From contig NZ_CP011409.1 of the NCBI RefSeq assembly GCF_001267925.1, positions 1,302,001 through 1,366,000 of the forward strand: a stretch of 64,000 nucleotides of DNA. Reading direction: 5' to 3'. This document shows positions 40,872 through 49,457 of this stretch, piece after piece; position 1 is the first letter of the stretch, and each line of letters opens with the position of its first letter. Under the pieces are notes generated by a model that saw only the letters and a program-made list of their open reading frames with translations, ran no database searches and was not told where the DNA came from. Origin of the DNA: Herbaspirillum hiltneri N3 (GTDB lineage: Bacteria; Pseudomonadota; Gammaproteobacteria; Burkholderiales; Burkholderiaceae_D). The translations under genes were made by a program, and so were the position numbers.

Positions 40872-40896
40872 AAAATCCCGGACTGGCCGGGATTGA
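40870..40896 (-). terminator. Terminator for the minus-strand lyase operon
   Basis: AATCCCGG-ACTGG-CCGGGATT (40874-40894). On the minus strand it is followed by TTTT and so fits termination of the lyase transcript better than of the plus-strand transporter. Confidence 0.75.
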
Positions 40897-40948
40897 AAAC
40901 CTGCTTCGCTTCTTTCTTGCGACAGCTTTTTTTCGCTTGCCTGCCGAC

Positions 40949-42475
40949 TTATTTGCCCAGCTTGTAGAACGTCTGATCCAGTCTGGCCGATGCCGCCGCC
41001 AGCTTCTGGCGCTGCTGCGCCAGCCATGCCTCATCCCTGGCCAGCTTGGTCTTTTCCACACCGAGCATGCGCTCGACCTCGGCGCGTTGCGGGCCGCCCA
41101 GTCCTTTGCTTGAGTCCAGCATGTTTTGCGCCGTCAGCGACTTCTTGTATTGCTCCTGCGTCAGTGGGAACTGGTTACGCTCGAAGTCGAACTTCTTGAC
41201 GGCTTCCGTATAGATTTGCTGCACGACGTCGAACGGAATGTCGGCCGGTTTCATCTTGTTGGTGCGGCCGTAGGTCACCAGGTCGGAGGCGAAGTGGTGA
41301 CCGACGCGGAACGGCACGTCGGAGTCGCGCTGCAGGATGTCGGCCAGCTCGGTGGTGGTCGAATAATCGGCATCGACTTCCTGCAAGGCGCGGGTCTTGT
41401 CAATCACCAGGTTGTCGAGCAGGTCGGCCAGTTTGACGAAGGCATTGGACGTCAGCTCCAGCGTTTTCTCGACCTGGTCGCGCTTGTAGTCCGGCATGCC
41501 GGGCGAGACGTTGTGCGCTTCCAGCTGGAAGGTCATGGCGCCGCCGACGATGTCGCTGGCCTGCAGGCGCAGCACGTTCAGGCCGTAGGGATTGCGCTTC
41601 TGCGGCATGATGCTGCTGGTGCCGGTCAGGCGGCCTTCCTGAATCATGATCCAGGGATAAGGCTGGTGATATTGAGTGTGGAAGTCCTGTACCAGAATGC
41701 CGATGGTCAATGCGGCGTTGCTGCACAGGCTCACCAGTTCCATGCCCTGGTCGAGCGCGCCGAGCTGCGCGGCGTCGTAGGAATTTTCAATCGGGCCGTC
41801 GAAGCCGAGCAGTTCCGCCAGGCGCTTGCGGTCGACCGGGAAGCTCGAGGTGCCCAGCGCGCCGGCGCCGAGCGGGCTCAGGTTCAGGCGCGCATAGGAC
41901 TCCTGCAGGCGTGCGCTGTCGCGTCCGAAGGCCGAGGAGAACGCCAGCAGATAGTGGGCAAACGTGGTTGGTTGCGCCTGCACGCCGTTGGTGTAGGCCG
42001 GCACGATGGTGTCGAGATTCTTCTCGGCCAACTCCAGCACTTCCGCCTTCGATTTGTTCATCGCCTCCATCAGGTCCAGCGTGCGCTCGCGCTGCATCAG
42101 GCGGCGGTTGGTCGACAGGATGTCCTGGCGGCTGCGTCCGGAGTGCATGCGCGAGCCGTCGGGGCCGGCGATGGCGAGGATCAGCGGTTCGTATTGCAGG
42201 TAGTCGGATGGACGCTTGGCGCCGGGTTGGTCGCCGTTCCTGATGACCTGGTCAACGGCCGAGACGATCTTCTTGCCCAGCTCGGGCGGCACGATCTTGT
42301 TCTCGATCACCATCACCGTCGACGCCTTGTTCATCTCGCCGAGGAAGTAAAAGTAATCGTGGTAGGGCGGCTTGTTGCCGGCGGGAGCAGCGTAGGCGGC
42401 GTTGGCTAGCGTCATTGCGGCCAGCGGCAGCAGCGCGAGGGCGGCGATGCGCCGGGAAAGGGGTTTATTGAGCAT
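40949..42475 (-). CDS. Exported argininosuccinate-lyase-like enzyme (fumarase/aspartase superfamily)
   Basis: 508 residues. A signal peptide (LSRRIAALALLPLAAMTLA, cleavage near AYA-AP, ~29) is unexpected: argininosuccinate lyases are cytoplasmic. The body aligns with ASL throughout: MHSGRSRQD (residues 110-118; ASL HTGRSRND), NLSPLGAGALGTSSFPVDR, LLGFDGPIENS, and the catalytic-Ser loop GTSSIMPQKRNP (285-296). In the YTHLQxAQP motif the catalytic-site His is Asn163 (AYTNGVQAQP), and the substrate Asn of GRSRND is Gln117. The lyase class releases fumarate from N-succinyl compounds. The start overlaps tpsA by 11 bp. The substrate is probably not argininosuccinate. Confidence 0.85.
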   Translation of the reverse strand: MLNKPLSRRIAALALLPLAAMTLANAAYAAPAGNKPPYHDYFYFLGEMNKASTVMVIENKIVPPELGKKIVSAVDQVIRNGDQPGAKRPSDYLQYEPLILAIAGPDGSRMHSGRSRQDILSTNRRLMQRERTLDLMEAMNKSKAEVLELAEKNLDTIVPAYTNGVQAQPTTFAHYLLAFSSAFGRDSARLQESYARLNLSPLGAGALGTSSFPVDRKRLAELLGFDGPIENSYDAAQLGALDQGMELVSLCSNAALTIGILVQDFHTQYHQPYPWIMIQEGRLTGTSSIMPQKRNPYGLNVLRLQASDIVGGAMTFQLEAHNVSPGMPDYKRDQVEKTLELTSNAFVKLADLLDNLVIDKTRALQEVDADYSTTTELADILQRDSDVPFRVGHHFASDLVTYGRTNKMKPADIPFDVVQQIYTEAVKKFDFERNQFPLTQEQYKKSLTAQNMLDSSKGLGGPQRAEVERMLGVEKTKLARDEAWLAQQRQKLAAASARLDQTFYKLGK

Positions 42476-45400
42476 TGTCGGTACCTTGAGTGCTGGAGTT
42501 GGATGAGGGTGAAGATGAGTTGGCGGCCGGTTCCCCCGCCTGGCTGGCCGTGGCGACGTCGATCGTCAGGCGTTGCGCGCTTTCGTTGAACGGTGAGAAC
42601 ACGTTGCTGTTGCCGCTGGGGCGATTCCAGGCGCCGGCGGCCTGTTCGGTTTGCAGTGCGGCAGTGGCCGGCGCCGTGGTCGCATTGGTCAGCAGGTTGC
42701 TGATGCCGCGACCGAAGTTGAATATCACCACGCCGCTGCCGCTGGCGGCGAAGGTGGTGGCGTCGCCGGCTTGCAGTATCGGCGCACCGTTGGGTGCATT
42801 GACGTTGACCAGCAGCACGCCGTCGACCACCTTCAGCGAGTTGGTGCCGCCGCTGAAGCGCAGGCCGGCGGCGCCGTTGCTGCCGGCGTTGAGGGTCATG
42901 CCGGCGCTGCCGCCGGTGCTGACGGTGTTGAAGCCATTGGTGCTGCTGCCGACGAAGGCGATGCCGTCGCCGCTGCCTTTGGCGGTGCCGTTGAGTACGA
43001 TCGCACCGCTGTTCGATGAGATATTCACGCCGGCCGCCGCGCCCGAACTCGGACTGCGGATCGTGACGCCGGCGCTGCTCGACGCGCTGCCGCTGGTGCC
43101 GTCCAGTGTCAGTGTGCCGGTATTGGTCGAGATGATGGTGCTGCTGGCATTGGTCGACGGATAGATCGTGATGCCGCCGGCGTTGGTCGACGTTCCGGTC
43201 ACGGAAACCGAGCCGCTGCCGGTGGCGCGCAGCGCGTTGGCGCCGGTCAGAATGCTCACGCCGTCGCCGTAGACGCTGGAGCCGGTCACGCTCAGGGCGC
43301 CGTTCTCCACGCTCACCAGCGCGTTGCCGCTGCTGTAGAAGCTGACGCCGTCGCCCTGGTCGGCGGCGTTGCCGATCAGCGTGACGTTGCCGGAACCGGT
43401 GGTCTGGATTTTGTTGGTCACGCCGAGGATGGCGATGCCGTGATCCAGCTCGGGTACGTTGGGTGAATGGAAGTTGCCGTTGAGGGTGATGTTGCCGCCC
43501 TGTGACGAGATGTTGTTCGTCGATGCCGTACCGTTGCCGCCGAGCGCGATGGCATCGGAGGTGCCGACCGAGTCGCCGCGCAGCGTGATGTCGCCGCTGA
43601 CGGTGGTGACGTTGATGCCGGTGGCGCTGTTGGTTGAATTGAAGAAGATGCCGTAGCCGCCGAAGCTGTTGGTGCTGTTGCCGTTGATGGCGATGTTGCC
43701 GCTGGTCGCACCGATGTTGACGACGGCATTCAGCGCCGACGGTGCGATGTCGACGCCGCGTCCCGAGGCGCTGGTGCCGTTGAGGCTGATGTTGCCGGTG
43801 GCGGTCTTGATGTTGACCGCGGCATATTGACCGCCGACGTCGATCGACAACGCCTTGAACGAACCGCTCGCATTGTTGACCACGGTATTGTTGCCGGTCA
43901 GCGTAACGTTGCCGGCGGTGCTGGTGACATTGACCTGCGACCCGGCTGCCGAGGCAGAGCCGTTGCCGGATGCGATCAGCGCCAGCGCGGGCGTGGTGCC
44001 GCCGGAAGTATTGCCGGTCAGGTTGATGTCGCCGGTCGTCGAGATGCCGATCGCCGAACTCGCGCCGGTGGAATTGAGCACCGTACCGTAGCTGCCGGTA
44101 CTGCTGCCGTTGACGTTGATGGTGCCGCCCGCGGTGGCGTTGAGCGTGACCGAGCCGGTGCCGCTGGCGGCCAGGTAGACGCCGCGGCCGGCGCCGGCGA
44201 AGCCGCCGCTGTTGGCCTTGACCGTCAGGTTGCCGCTGCCGACAGTGAGCGTCTGCGATGAAGTCGCCGCTGTCGAACAGACCAGCACGCCGAAGCCTGA
44301 GCTGGCGTTGCCGCTGACGGTCAGGTTGCCTGAACCGGTGGCGGCGATGGTGTTGTTGGTGCTGAAGATGCGGGTGCCGTTGCCGCTGCCCAGCGTGGTG
44401 CCGTCGACGACGATCGAGCCGCTGCCGTTGGTGACGATGCGGCTGCCGCCGGTCACCACGAACGCATCGGTGGCGACGGAGACGTTGGCCTGGTTGGCGA
44501 CCATGTTGATGTTGCCGCCGCCGGCGTCGATGGTCGATCCGGAGATATTGATCGTGTTGCTGCTCGCCGTGAGGTTGCCGCCGTTGGTGGAGATGGTGCT
44601 GCCGGACAGCGCGATCGAACCGTTGCCGGTATTGCCGAAGTTGGCGATCAGGGAGACGTTGAGCGACTTGCCGGTGGCGTTGCTGATCACATGATTGGTC
44701 ATGTTGATGCTGCGATGTGCCTGCAAGGTCAGCGACGAATTGCCGACCGCCTTGACGTCGTCGAGCACGTTGATGTCGCCGCCGTTCGTGGGGCTGCCGG
44801 CTGCGGTGAAGACGACCACGTTGGCGCCTTCCGACAACGAGGCGTTGAGCGTCGCCGAACTCAGGGTGGAGTTGGCCGCGCCGCTCGAGGTGAAGGGGGC
44901 GGACGCCGTCATGTTGACGCTGGCGGCGCTGGTGATGTTGAGGTTGTACGGATCGATGAGCCAGTCGCCGCCCTGTCCGGATGCCGCCCCAACGTGCACC
45001 AGGCCGCTGGCCTGCAGATCATGGCCCGAGGTTTCCACCTTGCCGCCGCGTCCCGTCGCGCCGCCTGCCTGCGCGCTGATGTCGCCGTAGAAGCGCGTGC
45101 TGCCGGTCGACCACAGCACCACCGTGCCGCCGTTGCCGCTGCGGACCGCATCCGCCTTGATGGCGGCGTCGCTGCCCATGAAGACGGCGTCGGACTGATG
45201 CTCCGCGCCGCCACCCTGGTAGTTGCCGCCGACCAGCACGGTGCCGCCACCCGCATCGCCGGAGGCGTCGATACGGGTGCCGTCGAACAGGCCGACGTAC
45301 TGGCCGAGGACTTTGGCGCTGCCGCCGGTTTCACCGCTGCCGAGACCGGATACATCAAGCGTGCCGCTGTTGGCGACCACGCCGCTGTTGTCACCCGTGC

Positions 45401-46256
45401 CGCCGTCAAGCAGGATGCTGCCGTTGCGGCTCTGCAGGCTGCGCGCTTCGATCACGCCGTTGTTGTTGACCACGTTCGACAGCATCGCGTCGGTGGCGCG
45501 CGCAGTCATGATCACTGCGCCGCCGTCGGCTTGCAGCAAGCCGCTGTTGAGTACGTTGGCGTTGAGTGCGGCGTTGTTGACTTCGACGTTGATGAGGCCG
45601 TCGCCATTGAAATCGAGCGTCATCTTTTCACCGGCCGCCAGCACCACGCTGCCGAGGCGCGCGATGATGTTGCCTTCGTTGCGGACCTGGGCGCCGAGCA
45701 GGGCGACGTAACCGCCGTCGGTCGCGGTGATGTTGCCTTGATTCACGACCGAGCCGGTCGCGCCTTCCAGATCGAAGGCGTTCCTGCCGGCCATGAAGTT
45801 GGCGTCGGAAATGTTCAGCGTCGACGCCACCAGGCCGCCGACGTTGACCGATGAGCCTGCGCCGAACAGGATGCCGGACGGATTGACGAGGTAGACCTGG
45901 CCGTTGGCGTTGAGATGGCCGAAGATCTGCGAGGCGTCGCCGCTGGTGACGCGGTTCAGCGCCACCGAGGACGAACCCGGCTGGATGAAATTGACGGTTG
46001 CATTGCTGCCGATGTTGAAGGTGTTCCAGGTGGCGGCCATGCGGTCGCTGGTTTGCGTGACCGTCATGGTGGCGCCGCTCTGGCCGATGCTGCCGCTGCC
46101 GGCGGTGATCTGGCCGTTGGTCGGCAGCGCGCCTGCGTCCAGCGCATGCGCCGGCAACACCGTCAGGCCGCACCAGGCGGTCAGCACGGCGACGCAGGCC
46201 GGCTTCAGCGCCGGGTGGATTTTTTTACTGCGATTGTTTCGTGGAGCTTGTGTCAT
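42465..46256 (-). CDS. Two-partner secretion exoprotein (filamentous haemagglutinin-type TpsA)
   Basis: 1263 residues from ATG 46256. A long signal peptide with a basic extension precedes the secretion (TPS) domain (~35-270): WNTFNIGSNATVNFIQPG, ASQIFGHLNANGQVYLVNPSGILFG, and VNVGGLVASTLNIS are hallmarks. A haemagglutinin repeat region follows (GGTVVLWSTGSTRFYGDISAQAGG), then from ~500 to ~1150 a Ser/Asn/Gly/Thr-rich beta-helix built of ~35-45-residue modules (TxxGNIxLNGxS...). The last ~35 residues are Ser/Asn-rich and contain no toxin domain. Exported by the TpsB gene 8 bp upstream. Probably a surface adhesin or scaffold, small for this class. Confidence 0.9.
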   Translation of the reverse strand: MTQAPRNNRSKKIHPALKPACVAVLTAWCGLTVLPAHALDAGALPTNGQITAGSGSIGQSGATMTVTQTSDRMAATWNTFNIGSNATVNFIQPGSSSVALNRVTSGDASQIFGHLNANGQVYLVNPSGILFGAGSSVNVGGLVASTLNISDANFMAGRNAFDLEGATGSVVNQGNITATDGGYVALLGAQVRNEGNIIARLGSVVLAAGEKMTLDFNGDGLINVEVNNAALNANVLNSGLLQADGGAVIMTARATDAMLSNVVNNNGVIEARSLQSRNGSILLDGGTGDNSGVVANSGTLDVSGLGSGETGGSAKVLGQYVGLFDGTRIDASGDAGGGTVLVGGNYQGGGAEHQSDAVFMGSDAAIKADAVRSGNGGTVVLWSTGSTRFYGDISAQAGGATGRGGKVETSGHDLQASGLVHVGAASGQGGDWLIDPYNLNITSAASVNMTASAPFTSSGAANSTLSSATLNASLSEGANVVVFTAAGSPTNGGDINVLDDVKAVGNSSLTLQAHRSINMTNHVISNATGKSLNVSLIANFGNTGNGSIALSGSTISTNGGNLTASSNTINISGSTIDAGGGNINMVANQANVSVATDAFVVTGGSRIVTNGSGSIVVDGTTLGSGNGTRIFSTNNTIAATGSGNLTVSGNASSGFGVLVCSTAATSSQTLTVGSGNLTVKANSGGFAGAGRGVYLAASGTGSVTLNATAGGTINVNGSSTGSYGTVLNSTGASSAIGISTTGDINLTGNTSGGTTPALALIASGNGSASAAGSQVNVTSTAGNVTLTGNNTVVNNASGSFKALSIDVGGQYAAVNIKTATGNISLNGTSASGRGVDIAPSALNAVVNIGATSGNIAINGNSTNSFGGYGIFFNSTNSATGINVTTVSGDITLRGDSVGTSDAIALGGNGTASTNNISSQGGNITLNGNFHSPNVPELDHGIAILGVTNKIQTTGSGNVTLIGNAADQGDGVSFYSSGNALVSVENGALSVTGSSVYGDGVSILTGANALRATGSGSVSVTGTSTNAGGITIYPSTNASSTIISTNTGTLTLDGTSGSASSSAGVTIRSPSSGAAAGVNISSNSGAIVLNGTAKGSGDGIAFVGSSTNGFNTVSTGGSAGMTLNAGSNGAAGLRFSGGTNSLKVVDGVLLVNVNAPNGAPILQAGDATTFAASGSGVVIFNFGRGISNLLTNATTAPATAALQTEQAAGAWNRPSGNSNVFSPFNESAQRLTIDVATASQAGEPAANSSSPSSNSSTQGTDNAQ

Positions 46257-46264
46257 CGCATACC

Positions 46265-49200
46265 TCAGAACGTGTAGTTGAAGCCCACGCCGAGGGCGCG
46301 GATAGTGGTGCCCACGCCGGCCGACAGGCCGGTAGCGCCGAGCACGCCGGAGACGGCGTAGTTGTAGTTCGCCAATGCTTCGTTGCGCAGGATCACGTAC
46401 TGGCCGAAGAAACGCGTCTGCTTGCTGTACTTGTACGAGAAGCCGACCGCCTGCGAGGTCGCGCCCATGCCGTCGGTCGAGCACTTGACGTTGTTGCCGG
46501 CGCTGCTGCCACCAATCATGCTGCAGTCGCCTGCCAGCGCCTTGGCCGCGCTGGCGCGCAATTCGAGCGCGCCGATCTGATGCGAGATGCCGAGCATGTA
46601 CGCGCGGCGACGGTAGTTGGACAGGTCGGTCGAGGTGGTGCTGGTATTGACCACGCCGGACTCGGAATACGACAGGTCGTCGGCGATCAGCGAGATCTTG
46701 GTCTTGCCGAAATCGTAGGCGACGCCGTAGCGGAAACTGAAGTCGCTCGACGAGGTGCCGGCGGTCACGTGCGTGCTGCTGCCGACGCCGCGGGCATCGC
46801 GGCCGAGACTGGCGATGCCGAAGTAGTTGATGTGCTGTTCGGCCGCGAACACGGCGGAGAAGCCGCCGTTCTCATACGACAGGCTGCCGCCGTAGAGATA
46901 GCCGGTGTCGACATCCGAGGCAGCCTTCATGCTGTTGTTGGAGTACGCCAGCTTGAGCTGGAAGCCATAGAGTTTCGGCGACCAGTAGCCGATCAGACCG
47001 TCCTGGCGGCGGTTGAAGGCAGCGTCGTCGTTGTTGGAATTGATGGCGTCGCCGACCGGTCCGGAGTTCTTGGTGATGCTGGTGACAAAACCGGGCGAAC
47101 CGATGATGTTGTAGTGTGCGGCGCTGGTCAGGCCCTGGAACGGATCGAAGGAGGTGGTGCTCTCCTTCATCGGCGTATCCCAGCGGCCGTACATCAATGT
47201 ACCGGCCGAGGGATGGTTGAACGCCACCCCGGTGTTGCGCAGATCCTGCGAGTGGGTCCAGTCGGGTACGGCTTCGGCGCTGCGGTTGGTGTAGTTCAGC
47301 GACAGGCCCATTTCGAGCTGCCACAGGAACTTCCATTGATCGTAAAGCTGGATGCCGCTGTGCGCACCGATGTAGGAGACGTTGTCGCGCACGCGCCAGA
47401 AGCCGGGCATGTTGCGGCCATTCGGCGTGGCCAGCTTGCTCTGGTCAGCGGGCGCCGCCGGGGTGGCGCCGTCGCGGCGCACATACTCCGGCACCAGGCC
47501 GAGCGAGCCGTAGATGACGAAGGCGGTTTCCGGTTCCTCGAAATCCTCGCCCTTGCCGGTGGTGTCGGAACCGAAGGCCGAGAAGGCCTGGGGCGAACCC
47601 GACACCGAGACCCAAAGACGGCGTGCGTTGCGTTGTTCGGTGCTCGGATTGACGCCGGGCGAATAGGCCGCGGCGGCGTTGAAGACCAGGTCCTTGTTGT
47701 AGATGTTGACGCCGACGCCGTAGCCCGAGCGCGACTGATGGTTTTCGCTGGAGTCCCACGGATTCTTGTTGACGGTGACGCGGCCGGCGTCGGCGAACAG
47801 GGCGGCTTCGACCACTGAGTTGCCGAGGGTTCCAAACCGCCCGATCAGCTTGCGCAGCTCGATGCGTCCCAGCACGCCTTCGTCGCCGGCGGCTTCGCCG
47901 ACCGGATAGGCGCGCACGCCGTTGGGGCCGCCCAGGCTCATTTTTTCGGAAGCGTCGAGGTTTTTGTTGGCAAATTGCGCGCTGACCGCCGCCAGCAGCG
48001 AATAACCGCCGCCCAATTGCTGCAGGCGGCTGAAGGAAACATTGCTCTTGCTGTAATTGCCGGCCGCCCTGGATGTGATGGCGTCGAGCGCGGCGTCGTT
48101 GGCGGTTTCCTTGTCAAGCTGGCCGCGGCCATGGCGCAGGCTCCAGATGTTGTTGCCTTGCGCGCCGAGCAGATTGTCGCGCCAGTCGCCGTACAGCGTG
48201 GCGCTCCAGAAGCGCGCCGACTTGGCGACCGCGGTGGCCGCGGTGATGTCCTGGAAGTGGCGGAACTCGGCCGCCAGCGATAGGTTGACGTTGGCCTTGC
48301 GGCTGCGATACAGCGCATCGTTGACGAAGAAGCTGGAGACCTTGGCCGAGCCGCTGGCTTGCGCATCCTTGAGGTTCTTGCCGATGTTGTACTGCAGTTC
48401 GGCGACGCTGGCGCCGATCGACACGCCGCCGGCGCCGACCGGCATGGAGAAGCTGAGACCGGCGATGCGCAGGCCTTCGAAGGAGTTCTGGGTATTGATG
48501 CCGAAGCTCTCGCCCAGACCCAGCGCATCGTTGAGATTGATGTTGGCCGACAGGCGATTGGCGCCGGTGTAATAGTTGCCGTAGTTGTCGATCGACACGC
48601 GCGAGGTGATCGCGGTCATCTCGCTGATGCGGATCACGATGTCGGTCGCGCCGGCTTGCGCCGACGGCCGCAACACCGCGCGCACGGAGACGCCGGCCAG
48701 GTCGGACAGGCGCAGCAAGGCGCCTTCCAGTTCGCTCTCGCGGATGACCGTGCCCGGCTGGAGTTCGTCGAGGTAGCGCTGCAGCACCGCCGGATTCAGG
48801 CGCACGTTGTTGTCGGTGTCGGCGCTGACCTGGCCGATCACGCCTTCGCGCACGGCGATGGCGATCTGGCCGTCGCGAATTTCCTGCGCCGGAAGATAGG
48901 CGCGCGCAACGATATAGCCGCGTTCGCGATACAGGTTGGTGATTTTGGAGGCGGCGCGGCGCAGGCCGTTGAAATCCAGCTCGCGGCCGATGAATTCCTG
49001 CAGCTCGGCTTGCAGCCGGGCATCGTCGATGGCGCTGTTGCCGCTGAGCGTGAAGCCGATCACCTGGACATTGACGGCGGCCTGCGGCGCTGCTGTGGGT
49101 GTCGACGCATCGTCGGCGTCCTGGGTTTCCTTTTCGATCTGCACGCGGCCGCGCGGCTGTTCCTGCGTTTGCAGACGCTCGCGATCGGCCGGCGCGAGTT

Positions 49201-49345
49201 GCTGGCGATTGGCGTCGAAGATGCTGCCGGAACTCGGCGGCGCCGGGGTCTGCGCCTGCGCTGCCAGCGGCGCCGCTGCCAGCATGGTCATGACCTGTAG
49301 CGCCAGCATTTGCCGGCGTTGCGCGGCAAAACGTGGTTTGTTCAT
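46265..49345 (-). CDS. TpsB/FhaC-type transporter fused to a C-terminal porin
   Basis: 1026 residues; typical TpsB proteins are ~550-600. Signal peptide to ~32; POTRA domains (~92-240: VNVQVIGFTLSGNSAIDDA, FNGLRRAASKITNLYRERGYIVARAYLP); beta-barrel ~240-592 with the Omp85/ShlB motif LGGPNGVRAYPVGEAAGDEG and a last strand NARRLWVSVSG. After a short acidic linker (~593-606) a second barrel begins: FVIYGSLGLVPEYV, VSYIGAHSGIQLYDQWKFLWQLEMG, NTGVAFNHPSAGTLMYGRWDTPMK, FRYGVAYDFGKTKISL, ending in VGFNYTF with a terminal Phe, all Gram-negative porin features. The frame is continuous. It secretes the TpsA encoded 8 bp downstream. AGGGA precedes the ATG. Confidence 0.9.
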   Translation of the reverse strand: MNKPRFAAQRRQMLALQVMTMLAAAPLAAQAQTPAPPSSGSIFDANRQQLAPADRERLQTQEQPRGRVQIEKETQDADDASTPTAAPQAAVNVQVIGFTLSGNSAIDDARLQAELQEFIGRELDFNGLRRAASKITNLYRERGYIVARAYLPAQEIRDGQIAIAVREGVIGQVSADTDNNVRLNPAVLQRYLDELQPGTVIRESELEGALLRLSDLAGVSVRAVLRPSAQAGATDIVIRISEMTAITSRVSIDNYGNYYTGANRLSANINLNDALGLGESFGINTQNSFEGLRIAGLSFSMPVGAGGVSIGASVAELQYNIGKNLKDAQASGSAKVSSFFVNDALYRSRKANVNLSLAAEFRHFQDITAATAVAKSARFWSATLYGDWRDNLLGAQGNNIWSLRHGRGQLDKETANDAALDAITSRAAGNYSKSNVSFSRLQQLGGGYSLLAAVSAQFANKNLDASEKMSLGGPNGVRAYPVGEAAGDEGVLGRIELRKLIGRFGTLGNSVVEAALFADAGRVTVNKNPWDSSENHQSRSGYGVGVNIYNKDLVFNAAAAYSPGVNPSTEQRNARRLWVSVSGSPQAFSAFGSDTTGKGEDFEEPETAFVIYGSLGLVPEYVRRDGATPAAPADQSKLATPNGRNMPGFWRVRDNVSYIGAHSGIQLYDQWKFLWQLEMGLSLNYTNRSAEAVPDWTHSQDLRNTGVAFNHPSAGTLMYGRWDTPMKESTTSFDPFQGLTSAAHYNIIGSPGFVTSITKNSGPVGDAINSNNDDAAFNRRQDGLIGYWSPKLYGFQLKLAYSNNSMKAASDVDTGYLYGGSLSYENGGFSAVFAAEQHINYFGIASLGRDARGVGSSTHVTAGTSSSDFSFRYGVAYDFGKTKISLIADDLSYSESGVVNTSTTSTDLSNYRRRAYMLGISHQIGALELRASAAKALAGDCSMIGGSSAGNNVKCSTDGMGATSQAVGFSYKYSKQTRFFGQYVILRNEALANYNYAVSGVLGATGLSAGVGTTIRALGVGFNYTF

Positions 49346-49457
49346 TTTCCCTGTCTCCTGATTTTTATCTTTGTGGCGGCTTGCTGAACCGGTTTTATTG
49401 TTGTTGTGCCGTGTTCACCGCTTCATGTGTCTTGCCTGCTGCTCAGTTTTTGAATGT

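Noticed and set aside
42600..45000. Apparent tandem repeats that could suggest a CRISPR or satellite array
   Set aside because: The repeats follow codon phase, vary in length and sequence, and encode beta-helix modules of TpsA; there are no constant repeats with unique spacers.
42490..45854. Several plus-strand frames opposite tpsA (e.g. 42490-43164, 44691-45854)
   Set aside because: Antisense to repetitive Gly/Ser/Asn codons of the haemagglutinin; the products are low-complexity Val/Ala/Pro- or Arg/Gly-rich with no domain.
48359..49300. Plus-strand 313-codon frame opposite tpsB
   Set aside because: Antisense shadow of the POTRA region; no ribosome-binding site or domain.
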